Shown here one piece after another: positions 1 to 5,786 of a stretch of DNA of 7,567 nucleotides. Below the pieces are notes generated by a model that had not been told where the DNA came from, did not search any database, and was given only the letters and a program-made list of their open reading frames with translations. The stretch comes from Collinsella sp. GTDB lineage: Bacteria > Actinomycetota > Coriobacteriia > Coriobacteriales > Coriobacteriaceae. Each line of letters begins with the position of its first letter. Within the stretch, counting starts at the first letter, position 1. The stretch lies in the NCBI GenBank assembly GCA_014871605.1, contig WGSQ01000088.1, forward strand, positions 1-7,567, in the 5' to 3' direction. The position numbers and the translations under genes are program-made.

Positions 1-502
1 TGCCAGTAGAGGTCTCATCCAGATCGGCTGCAGCCCAGGAATCGTAGGCAACCTGACGGGCAACGGGCTCATCGAGCCTTGTGACCGGAGGCTTGCGTGC
101 CGCAGGAACGGGCAACTGCTGGGCGCTGGACATAACGGTGCTGTCGGCCGATTTGCCCTGCGTCGCTGCAGCGAGAAATGCCGCGGTCTCGGACGGGTCG
201 CTTGTGGGGCGGGGAGCGGGCGTGGGCGCCGAAGTGGGTGCGGGCGTAGGCGCGGGCGTCGAAACAGGCGACTGCGCAGGAGTCGGCGCAGATGCGGGCT
301 TAGGCGCAAGTGCGGGATTGGGGCTTGACGGGCGAGCCCCGCCGCCCATGAGTTCGTCGGCGGTCCACGGGCGATCATCCATCACGTCGTCAAGGCTCAG
401 CGAAAACAGGTCGTCTTCACTCTCATCGAACATGCGGTGCACATGTCCACCAATTGCCGGAATCAATCCGCGACCGGTGCATGATGCCTTGCTCAACGCC
501 AT
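1..502 (-). CDS. Unrecognised protein with acidic N-terminus and Pro/Ala-rich linker (partial, C-terminus off left edge)
   Basis: An open frame runs from an ATG at 502 down through position 1 with no stop, giving 167 residues of a longer protein. The start is supported by AAGGA about 9 bases upstream and a TATAAT box 35 bases upstream. Residues 1-24 are mixed. Residues 26-43 are acidic (DESEDD, then DDVMDD), followed by RPWTADELMGGG. Residues 58-104 form a low-complexity linker rich in Pro, Ala, Thr and Ser with repeated PAPTPAP-like units. Residues 105-167 are Ala-rich and look soluble. There is no signal peptide or membrane segment in the visible part. Such a linker usually tethers two domains, so the functional domain probably lies beyond the edge. 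I do not recognise the family. It lies on the same strand as the regulator, 123 bp away, with its own promoter-like box, so co-transcription is possible but not required. Long frames on the opposite strand here look like shadows. Confidence 0.72.
   Translation of the reverse strand, partial: MALSKASCTGRGLIPAIGGHVHRMFDESEDDLFSLSLDDVMDDRPWTADELMGGGARPSSPNPALAPKPASAPTPAQSPVSTPAPTPAPTSAPTPAPRPTSDPSETAAFLAAATQGKSADSTVMSSAQQLPVPAARKPPVTRLDEPVARQVAYDSWAAADLDETSTG
191..331 (-). repeat. Degenerate Pro/Ala/Thr-coding repeat tract
   Basis: This stretch encodes residues 58-104 of the left-edge protein. It is an imperfect short-period repeat in which CCC/CCG/CCT proline codons alternate with Ala, Thr and Ser codons (for example PAPTPAPTSAPTPAP). 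Such tracts are prone to slippage, so length may vary between strains. It is protein-level low complexity, not a mobile or intergenic repeat. Confidence 0.6.
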
Positions 503-536
503 TCTGTTCCATCCTTTCGAAATACTAATGACATCG

Positions 537-542
537 ATTATA
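537..542 (-). promoter_or_regulatory. -10 box (TATAAT) for the left-edge gene
   Basis: On the minus strand a perfect TATAAT lies 35 bases before the ATG at 502, predicting a leader of about 28 bases. No convincing -35 hexamer is found at 16-19 bp spacing. Instead the expected -35 zone holds a small inverted repeat, CCAAG/CTTGG at 552-556 and 566-570, which could bind an activator or repressor. The box is seen directly; its activity is inferred. Confidence 0.5.
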
Positions 543-625
543 TGGAACTTCCCAAGCGGCTCGGTCTTGGATTCGCGCTTTCCAGAACTCGCGCCCAAAA
601 GGGGAGGGGCAATCCAGACGAGTGC

Positions 626-1279
626 CTACTTGTCGCCGGCCGCCGCCTTGGCCTCATTGAGGTAGCTATAGAAGCTGTACTTGGAGATGCCAAAGAACTC
701 GCAGGCGCGCTCGCTCGACTTGGAAATGAGGAAGGCGCCGCGACGGTCGAGGTAGCCAATGGCACGAATGCGCTCGTCTTTGGTCATGAGCGCCGCGGGC
801 TTGCCCACAAACTGCTCGCACTCGTGCAGCAGGTCCTCGAGCAGGTCGCCGATGTTCTTGGTAATGGGCTCGGGCTCGGTATAGCCCGTGCCGCCGGTGC
901 CGGTAAAGGCGTCGAGCGAACGCTCAAAAGCCTTCATGAGCGTAATGTCAAAGTTAATGCCCAAAATGCCGACGGGCTTGCCCTCGTCGTTGCGGATAAA
1001 GATGGTCGAGGACTTGAGCAGCTTGCCATCGGCGGTTTTGGTGAGGTACGGCTCGCGGTCGTGTATGTCGGTGGTGCCCTCGTGCATGGACTCAAACACA
1101 ATATGGCTGGGGCCGTCACCCAGTTTGCGCCCGCTGACGTGGCCGTTTTCGATCACTACGATGGAGTGGTCCACGTCCTCGGTCTCCAGATCGTGGACGA
1201 CGACTTCGCAGTTGGGACCAAATTGGAGCGCCAGACCGTGTGCGAGGCGCTTGTAAAACTCAATCTGTGCGGGGGTCAT
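626..1279 (-). CDS. YheO-like PAS / DauR-type helix-turn-helix transcriptional regulator
   Basis: Cytoplasmic DNA-binding regulator of 217 residues. Residues about 5-115 match the YheO-like PAS domain (CEVVVHDLE near 24-32, ENGHVSGRKLGDGPS near 44-58, KSSTIFIRNDEG and GILGINFDIT near 89-113). Residues about 160-212 match the DauR-type HTH (KDERIRAIGYLDRRGAF, then KSSERACEFFGISKYSFYSYLNEAK). The start at 1279 is chosen because GGAAGG sits 4 bases upstream and family members begin close to this point. An in-frame ATG at 1309 would add 10 residues but has no ribosome binding site. The gene is transcribed divergently from ygeX across a 277-bp region holding repeated and dyad motifs, so it most likely controls the purine cluster and perhaps itself. 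Characterised relatives include DauR, which controls D-arginine catabolism. The ligand here is unknown; a purine-pathway intermediate is a guess from context. Confidence 0.9.
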   Translation of the reverse strand: MTPAQIEFYKRLAHGLALQFGPNCEVVVHDLETEDVDHSIVVIENGHVSGRKLGDGPSHIVFESMHEGTTDIHDREPYLTKTADGKLLKSSTIFIRNDEGKPVGILGINFDITLMKAFERSLDAFTGTGGTGYTEPEPITKNIGDLLEDLLHECEQFVGKPAALMTKDERIRAIGYLDRRGAFLISKSSERACEFFGISKYSFYSYLNEAKAAAGDK

Positions 1280-1338
1280 GGGTGCCTTCCTAAAAATTAG
1301 TTTGGGCATACTTTGCCATAAACCACACCTGTTCGCAA

Positions 1339-1362
1339 ATAACGAAAGCGTCGCTGCGTTAT
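1339..1362. promoter_or_regulatory. 24-bp interrupted dyad, candidate operator
   Basis: Outer arms ATAACG (1339-1344) and CGTTAT (1357-1362) are perfect complements. Inner arms AGCG (1347-1350) and CGCT (1352-1355) flank a single T. The dyad is slightly asymmetric, with two unpaired bases on one side and one on the other. It lies 60-83 bases before the regulator start on the minus strand, where an autoregulatory operator could sit. In the regulator transcript it could also form a hairpin. Binding is inferred only. Confidence 0.45.
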
Positions 1363-1398
1363 GTAACCGTTCGGCGGCGAAAAGGTACCGATTACGGC

Positions 1399-1413
1399 AA
1401 CAAACAATTTGTT
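1399..1413. promoter_or_regulatory. Candidate operator copy 1 (AACAAACAATTTGTT)
   Basis: The core AACAA-T-TTGTT (1403-1413) is a perfect palindrome. The 15-base sequence recurs with 13 of 15 bases identical at 1450-1464, exactly 51 bp away in the same orientation. That distance is close to five helical turns, as expected for two proteins binding the same DNA face. It lies in the divergent regulator/ygeX region. The YheO/DauR-type regulator is the obvious but unproven ligand. Confidence 0.45.
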
Positions 1414-1449
1414 AGGTTTGCCAATCAAAAAGTGTGATAGAACAGTGAT

Positions 1450-1464
1450 AACAAACTTTTTGTT
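1450..1464. promoter_or_regulatory. Candidate operator copy 2 (AACAAACTTTTTGTT)
   Basis: Second copy of the 15-base motif seen at 1399-1413. Here the palindrome is CAAAC (1452-1456), TTTTT, GTTTG (1462-1466). Its right end touches the proposed ygeX -35 element at 1464-1469, so a bound protein could act on RNA polymerase at this promoter. Function is inferred. Confidence 0.45.
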
Positions 1465-1492
1465 TGGCATCCACATAAAAGTTCAGTCGCAT
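1464..1492 (+). promoter_or_regulatory. Possible ygeX promoter (TTGGCA, 17 bp, TCGCAT)
   Basis: TTGGCA at 1464-1469 matches the -35 consensus at five of six positions. With a 17-bp spacer, TCGCAT at 1487-1492 is a poor -10 with three of six matches. Transcription would start near 1499, leaving a leader of about 58 bases. A weak -10 would fit a promoter needing activation from the adjacent motifs. An alternative pair is TTGTTA at 1409-1414 with TGTGAT at 1433-1438. Neither is decisive. Confidence 0.3.
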
Positions 1493-1556
1493 GAATGGGA
1501 ATGGGCTGAAACGCGTATGCGGGGGCCGGCAAGAGAGGACTTAAGGAGTTCACCGT

Positions 1557-2771
1557 ATGGCCGATAAGATCCAGTGGGCGGGCAACACGATGCCCAAGAG
1601 CGATGACAAGCACTTGGGAATCATGAGCCTCGACCACGTGAAGAAGGCCCGTGCCTTCCACCAGTCGTTCCCTCAATATACCGTCACTCCGCTTGCCCGC
1701 CTGGACGGCCAGGCCGCGCGTCTGGGCCTGTCCAACCTATGCGTTAAGGACGAGAGCTATCGCTTTGGCCTCAACGCCTTTAAGGTCCTGGGCGGCTCTT
1801 TTGCCATGGCCAACTATATTGCCGACGAGACCGGCAAGGACGTTGCCGACTGCACCTTCGATTACCTGACCTCCGATCAGCTTGCCAAGGACTTTGGCCA
1901 GGCCACCTTCTTTACCGCCACCGACGGCAACCATGGCCGCGGCGTGGCATGGGCTGCCAACAAGCTGGGCCAGAAGGCCGTCGTGCACATGCCCAAGGGT
2001 TCTACCAAGCCCCGCTTCGATAACATCGCCGCCGAGGGCGCCACGGTGACCATCGAAGAGGTCAACTACGACGAGTGCGTGCGCATGGCCGCCGCCGAGG
2101 CCGACGCCTGCGAGCGTGGCGTCATCGTTCAGGACACCGCCTGGGAGGGCTACGAGAAGATCCCGTCCTGGATCATGGAGGGCTACGGCACCATGGCTTC
2201 CGAGGCTGCCGAGCAGCTGCGCGAGATGGCCATCAACCGCCCGACGCACGTGTTTGTCCAGGCTGGCGTAGGCTCGCTTGCCGGCGCCGTGGTGGGCTAC
2301 TTCACCAACCTGTATCCCGATAACCCGCCCACCTTCGTCGTGGTTGAGTGCGCTCCGGCCGCCTGCCTGTACAAGGGCGCTGCCGCCGGCGACGGCGACC
2401 CGCGCATCGTGGACGGCGACATGCCCTCCATCATGGCCGGCCTGTGCTGCGGCGAGCCCAACATCTTGGGCTGGGATATCCTGCGCAACCACACCACCGC
2501 CTTCGTGTCCTGCCCCGACTGGGTCACCGCTCGCGGCATGCGCACCCTGGGCGCTCCCGAGAAGGGTGACCCGCGCGTCATCTCCGGCGAGTCCGGCGCT
2601 GTGACCACCGGTCTGGTCGAGACCCTCATGCTCGATCCCGAGTACGTCGAGCTCAAGGAACTCATCGGCCTGGACAAGACGAGCTCCGTGCTCTGCTTCT
2701 CCACCGAGGGCGACACGGACCCCGACCAGTATCGCCGTATTGTTTGGGAAGGCGAATATCCCACTTGCTAA
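1557..2771 (+). CDS. ygeX: Diaminopropionate ammonia-lyase (YgeX/DpaL)
   Basis: PLP-dependent fold-type II lyase of 404 residues, close to the usual length of about 400. It converts 2,3-diaminopropionate to pyruvate and two ammonia in the cytoplasm. The PLP lysine is K76 in LNAFKVLGG. The phosphate/substrate loop TDGNHGRG is at 122-129, VQDTAWEGYEKIP at 191-203, the glycine loop QAGVGSLAG at 235-243, and SGESGAV at 343-349. The start is supported by AAGGAG at 1543-1548, eight bases before the ATG. It is first of a co-directional run with ygeY and ygeW, which supports the purine-derived diaminopropionate role over a general threonine dehydratase function. It sits opposite the PAS-HTH regulator, so it is probably the first gene under its control. 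Codon use is strongly biased to C-ending codons, consistent with high expression. The family assignment is firm. Confidence 0.95.
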   Translation: MADKIQWAGNTMPKSDDKHLGIMSLDHVKKARAFHQSFPQYTVTPLARLDGQAARLGLSNLCVKDESYRFGLNAFKVLGGSFAMANYIADETGKDVADCTFDYLTSDQLAKDFGQATFFTATDGNHGRGVAWAANKLGQKAVVHMPKGSTKPRFDNIAAEGATVTIEEVNYDECVRMAAAEADACERGVIVQDTAWEGYEKIPSWIMEGYGTMASEAAEQLREMAINRPTHVFVQAGVGSLAGAVVGYFTNLYPDNPPTFVVVECAPAACLYKGAAAGDGDPRIVDGDMPSIMAGLCCGEPNILGWDILRNHTTAFVSCPDWVTARGMRTLGAPEKGDPRVISGESGAVTTGLVETLMLDPEYVELKELIGLDKTSSVLCFSTEGDTDPDQYRRIVWEGEYPTC

Positions 2772-2778
2772 TCGTTGG

Positions 2779-2805
2779 GGCGGAGTAAATAGGTATCGCT
2801 CCGCC
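2779..2805 (+). other. Stem-loop in the ygeX-ygeY gap
   Basis: GGCGGAG (2779-2785) pairs perfectly with CTCCGCC (2799-2805) around a 13-base loop. It starts 8 bases after the ygeX stop. No T-run follows, so it is not a standard intrinsic terminator. It may stabilise the upstream mRNA 3' end or mark a processing point between the cistrons. The role is inferred. Confidence 0.5.
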
Positions 2806-2845
2806 ACCTCACAGGTAGATTCCTTCGTTTGAAAGGTTATGAACA

Positions 2846-4231
2846 ATGGCTAAAGAACTCGATTTCGACGCTATCAAGGCTGCTGCTGAGTCCCATCGTG
2901 CTGATATGACGCGTTTTCTTCGCGCTATGATCTCCCACCCCTCTGAGTCTTGCGAGGAGGGTGAGGTTGTCGCTTGCATCAAGGCCGAGATGGAGAGCCT
3001 TGGCTATGACGAGGTCAAGGTCGACGGCCTGGGCAACGTCATGGGCTTTATGGGCGAGGGCGACAAGATCATCGCCATCGACTCCCACATCGACACCGTC
3101 GGTATCGGCAACATCGAGAACTGGGATGCCGATCCCTATGAGGGCTACGAGACCGACGAGATCATCTACGGCCGCGGCGGCTCCGACCAGGAGGGCGGCA
3201 TGGCTTCTGCTACCTACGCTGCCAAGATGATGAAGGACATGGGCCTCATCCCCGAGGGCTACAAGATCATGGTCGTCGGCACCGTCCAGGAAGAGGACTG
3301 CGACGGCATGTGCTGGCAGTACATCTACAACAAGGACGGCATTAAGCCCGAGTTCGTCATTTCCACCGAGCCCACAGACGGCGGCATCTATCGCGGTCAC
3401 CGCGGCCGCATGGAGATCCGCGTCGACGTTCACGGCACCTCCTGCCACGGCTCCGCTCCCGACCGCGGCGACAACGCCATCTACAAGATGGCCGACATCA
3501 TCGCCGACGTCCGCGCCCTCAACAACAACGGCTGCGACGAGTCGACCGACATCAAGGGCCTCGTCAAGATGCTCGACCCCAAGTACAACCCCGAGCACTT
3601 CGAGGACGCCCGCTTCCTGGGCCGCGGCACCTGCACCGTCAGCCAGATCTTCTACACCAGCCCCAGCCGCTGCGCCGTGGCCGATTCCTGCGCCATCTCC
3701 ATCGACCGTCGTATGACCGCCGGTGAGACCTGGGAGTCCTGCCTGGACGAGATCCGCAACCTGCCGGCCGCCAAGAAGTACGGCGACGACGTGAAGGTCT
3801 CCATGTACATGTACGACCGTCCGTCCTGGACCGGCGAGGTCTACGAGACCGAGGCTTACTTCCCCACGTGGATCAACAAAGAGACCGCTCCGCACGTCAA
3901 GGCCCTCGTCGACGCCCACAAGGCCATGTTTGGTGACGAGCGCATCGGCTGCGAGCCCAGCATGGACAAGCGTACCGGTCGCCCGCTGTGCGACAAGTGG
4001 ACCTTCTCCACGAACTGCGTTTCCATCCAGGGTCGCTATGGCATCCCCTGCGTCGGCTTTGGCCCGGGTGCCGAGTCTCAGGCTCACGCTCCCAACGAGG
4101 TCACCTACAAGGACGACCTGGTCACCGCTGCCGCCATGTACGTGGCTGCCCTGAACCTCTACGATCCGAGCCAGGCCGATGGCGACGCCACCGTGTTCCG
4201 CGCCGGTCTGACCAACAACAAGATCGATTAG
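2846..4231 (+). CDS. ygeY: YgeY family M20 metallohydrolase (purine/selenium-metabolism type)
   Basis: M20/ArgE-DapE fold hydrolase of 461 residues. All expected metal and catalytic residues are visible: H81 and D83 in DSHIDTVG, D114 in GGSDQEGG, E149 and E150 in VQEEDCDG, E175 in STEPTD, and H414 in AHAPNE. The lid-domain histidine is in SCHGSAPDRGDN (199-210). Family knowledge places it in anaerobic purine breakdown, hydrolysing ureido intermediates on the way to 2,3-diaminopropionate; the exact substrate cannot be read from sequence. The start has AAAGG nine bases upstream. From memory the E. coli protein is about 403 residues. The extra length here lies near residues 231-256 and 364-382 and in a C-terminal tail after about 440. 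It lies 74 bp after ygeX and is probably co-transcribed with it. Codon bias is strong, as in ygeX. Family confidence is high. Confidence 0.93.
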   Translation: MAKELDFDAIKAAAESHRADMTRFLRAMISHPSESCEEGEVVACIKAEMESLGYDEVKVDGLGNVMGFMGEGDKIIAIDSHIDTVGIGNIENWDADPYEGYETDEIIYGRGGSDQEGGMASATYAAKMMKDMGLIPEGYKIMVVGTVQEEDCDGMCWQYIYNKDGIKPEFVISTEPTDGGIYRGHRGRMEIRVDVHGTSCHGSAPDRGDNAIYKMADIIADVRALNNNGCDESTDIKGLVKMLDPKYNPEHFEDARFLGRGTCTVSQIFYTSPSRCAVADSCAISIDRRMTAGETWESCLDEIRNLPAAKKYGDDVKVSMYMYDRPSWTGEVYETEAYFPTWINKETAPHVKALVDAHKAMFGDERIGCEPSMDKRTGRPLCDKWTFSTNCVSIQGRYGIPCVGFGPGAESQAHAPNEVTYKDDLVTAAAMYVAALNLYDPSQADGDATVFRAGLTNNKID

Positions 4232-4434
4232 TCCCATTCCTCGATTTTGTTGAGCCGGGGGCCGCTCGTGTCCCCGGCACCCCCCCCGTTGACTTGGGGC
4301 CCGCGGTCGTTATCTCCCATGCTTCCTCAACGGTAGCGGGTCCTCGTCATAGTGCTCGGCATGTTCTAGCCACACGCGCATGCCGGAGCACATCTACTCA
4401 TTGCGATCGTTTCACCTTTAGAAAGGACATTTAC
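4232..4434 (+). promoter_or_regulatory. Candidate structured leader between ygeY and ygeW (three hairpins)
   Basis: A 203-bp gap with three successive inverted repeats. Hairpin 1 is GCCGGGG (4254-4260) with CCCCGGC (4272-4278). Hairpin 2 is CCGTTGA (4286-4292) with TCAACGG (4327-4333). Hairpin 3 is GTGCTCGGCATG (4352-4363) with CATGCCGGAGCAC (4379-4391), 12 pairs with one bulged base. GTTGAG at 4249-4254 could pair with CTCAAC at 4326-4331 instead, competing with hairpin 2. No T-run follows any of them. A weak promoter-like pair, TTGACT at 4289-4294 and TATCTC at 4311-4316, lies inside. The ygeW ribosome binding site AAAGGA (4422-4427) is downstream. I match it to no known riboswitch. It may be a cis-regulatory RNA, an mRNA-processing region or simply a stable spacer. 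Confidence 0.42.
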
Positions 4435-5637
4435 ATGGACGCCAAGTTTACCGAGCTCGTCGAGCAGCTGAACGGCCTCGATTTTAAGGGCATGTACGGC
4501 AGCGACTTCCTGCACACCTGGGACAAGACCACCGATGAGCTCAAGGCGCTCTACATCGTCGCCGACGCCCTGCGCGAGCTGCGCGAGAACAACGTTTCGT
4601 CCAAGATCTTCGATTCGGGTCTGGCCGTCTCCCTGTTCCGCGACAACTCCACCCGTACGCGCTTCTCCTTCTCTAAGGCCGCCAACCTGCTCGGCCTTGA
4701 GCTGCAGGACCTGGACGAGAAGAAGTCCCAGATCGCTCACGGCGAGACCGTCCGCGAGACCGCTACCATGATCTCCTTCATGGCTGACGTCATCGGCATC
4801 CGCGACGACATGTACATCGGCAAGGGCGACGCCTACATGGCCGAGGTCTCCGAGTCTGTCCAGCAGGCCTACGAGGACGGCGTTCTGGATCACCGTCCCA
4901 CGCTCATCTCTCTGCAGTCCGATTCCGACCACCCCACGCAGTCCTCTGCCGACATGCTCTACCTCATCAACGAGTTTGGCGGCCTCGAGAACCTCAAGGG
5001 CAAGAAGGTTGCCGTTACCTGGGCCTACTCGCCCTCTTACGGCAAGCCGCTGTCCTGCCCGCAGTCGCTGATCAGCCTGCTGCCCCGTTTTGGCATGGAC
5101 GTCACCCTGGCCCACCCCGAGGGCTACGACCTCATGCCCGAGGTCGTCGAGCGCGCCAAGGGCTATGCCGCCGAGTCCGGCACCACCTTTAAGCAGGTCA
5201 ACACCATGGCCGAGGCCTTCGAGGGCGCCGACATCGTGATCCCCAAGAGCTGGGCTCCGTTTGCCGCCATGGAGAAGCGCACCAACCTGTACGCCGAGGG
5301 CGACGACGCCGGCATCGCTGCGCTCGAGAAGGAGCTGCTCGCCCAGAACGCCACCCATCAGGACTGGTGCTCTACGACCGAGCTCATGGAGAAGACCGCC
5401 AACGGCCAGGACACCATCTTTATGCATCCGCTGCCCGCCGACATCTCCGGTGTCTCCTGCGAGCACGGCGAGGTCAACGCCGACGTCTTCGACATGCACC
5501 GCGTGGGCATGTACAAGGAGGCCAGCTACAAGCCGTACGCCATCGCAGCCATGATGTTCCTGCAGAAGGTTGCCGATCCCGCCGCTACCCTCAAGGCCCT
5601 CGACGAGCGCAACACCGCCCGTTGGTTCCAGGCCTAA
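4435..5637 (+). CDS. ygeW: Knotted carbamoyltransferase YgeW
   Basis: Aspartate/ornithine transcarbamylase superfamily protein of 400 residues, near the family's usual length of about 396. The carbamoyl phosphate loop STRTR is at residues 72-76 (FRDNSTRTRFSF), HPTQ at 166-169, and HPLPAD at 331-336, so the N-terminal domain is complete and apparently active. The family has a knotted C-terminal domain and is proposed to move a carbamoyl group between a diureidopropionate-type intermediate and phosphate, giving carbamoyl phosphate for ATP synthesis. The ATG at 4435 is chosen because AAAGGA lies 7 bases upstream and homology begins here. The same frame is open back to an ATG at 3988, but that extension reads ygeY in another frame and is spurious. 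Its neighbours ygeX and ygeY supply the adjoining steps. A strong terminator follows. The family call is firm; the in vivo substrate is inferred. Confidence 0.95.
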   Translation: MDAKFTELVEQLNGLDFKGMYGSDFLHTWDKTTDELKALYIVADALRELRENNVSSKIFDSGLAVSLFRDNSTRTRFSFSKAANLLGLELQDLDEKKSQIAHGETVRETATMISFMADVIGIRDDMYIGKGDAYMAEVSESVQQAYEDGVLDHRPTLISLQSDSDHPTQSSADMLYLINEFGGLENLKGKKVAVTWAYSPSYGKPLSCPQSLISLLPRFGMDVTLAHPEGYDLMPEVVERAKGYAAESGTTFKQVNTMAEAFEGADIVIPKSWAPFAAMEKRTNLYAEGDDAGIAALEKELLAQNATHQDWCSTTELMEKTANGQDTIFMHPLPADISGVSCEHGEVNADVFDMHRVGMYKEASYKPYAIAAMMFLQKVADPAATLKALDERNTARWFQA

Positions 5638-5660
5638 AGCCGGGTTGAGGTAAGCCATGT

Positions 5661-5699
5661 AAAGGGGGCGCTCTGCCAACCGGCGGGGTGCCCCTTTTT
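5661..5699 (+). terminator. Intrinsic terminator after ygeW
   Basis: The stem pairs 5661-5677 (AAAGGGGGCGCTCTGCC) with 5682-5698 around an AACC tetraloop. It has 17 continuous pairs including four G-U wobbles, and the 3' arm ends in TTTTT (5695-5699). The G-U pairs become mismatches on the other strand, so it acts on plus-strand transcripts. It begins 23 bases after the ygeW stop and separates ygeX-ygeY-ygeW from the downstream genes. Confidence 0.85.
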
Positions 5700-5702
5700 G
5701 CA

Positions 5703-5746
5703 TCGCGGGCGTGCGGGATAAGCGCTTTCGATGTAGATGCCCGCGG
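5703..5746 (+). other. Possible leader hairpin before the MocA/YgfJ-like gene
   Basis: CGCGGGC (5704-5710) is complementary to GCCCGCG (5739-5745), with one or two extra weak pairs at each end and a loop of about 24 bases. It lies between the terminator and the next gene. In GC-rich DNA a 7-bp match over this distance can arise by chance. No clear promoter was found; TACGAT at 5760-5765 is a possible -10 without a good -35. Confidence 0.25.
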
Positions 5747-5786
5747 CGCGAGTTATGGGTACGATGGTTTCAGGGGAGGTATCACC

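Noticed and set aside
81..665. Plus-strand frame of 194 codons
   Set aside because: Its Gly/Ala/Val-rich repeats are the reverse reading of the Pro/Ala linker on the minus strand. The minus-strand gene has a ribosome binding site and TATAAT box; this one has no supported start.
542..1300. Plus-strand frame of 252 codons opposite the regulator
   Set aside because: The minus strand encodes a clear YheO PAS plus DauR HTH protein. The plus frame has no family motifs.
1280..1309. Earlier regulator start at 1309
   Set aside because: No ribosome binding site precedes it, whereas the ATG at 1279 has GGAAGG upstream and matches the usual N-terminus.
1433..1450. CRP-type site (TGTGATAGAACAGTGATA)
   Set aside because: The left half TGTGA is present, but the right half does not match TCACA, so there is no proper dyad.
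1737..2846. Minus-strand frame of 369 codons opposite ygeX
   Set aside because: Antisense shadow caused by GC-rich codon bias, with low-complexity Gly/Ala/Val/His composition. The plus strand has complete YgeX motifs.
2837..4237. Minus-strand frame of 466 codons opposite ygeY
   Set aside because: Mirror of ygeY with Val/Asp/Leu-rich repetitive composition and no ribosome binding site. Considered as an overlapping gene but nothing supports it.
4254..4278. Hairpin 1 of the ygeY-ygeW gap as an intrinsic terminator
   Set aside because: The stem is strong, but it is followed by a C-run, not T residues, so intrinsic termination is not supported.
3988..4434. N-terminal extension of YgeW back to an ATG at 3988
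   Set aside because: It reads through ygeY in the wrong frame and the hairpin-rich gap. The ATG at 4435 has a ribosome binding site and gives the normal family length.
4366..5703. Minus-strand frame of 445 codons opposite ygeW
   Set aside because: Same antisense effect. It would begin inside the terminator region and has no recognisable domain.
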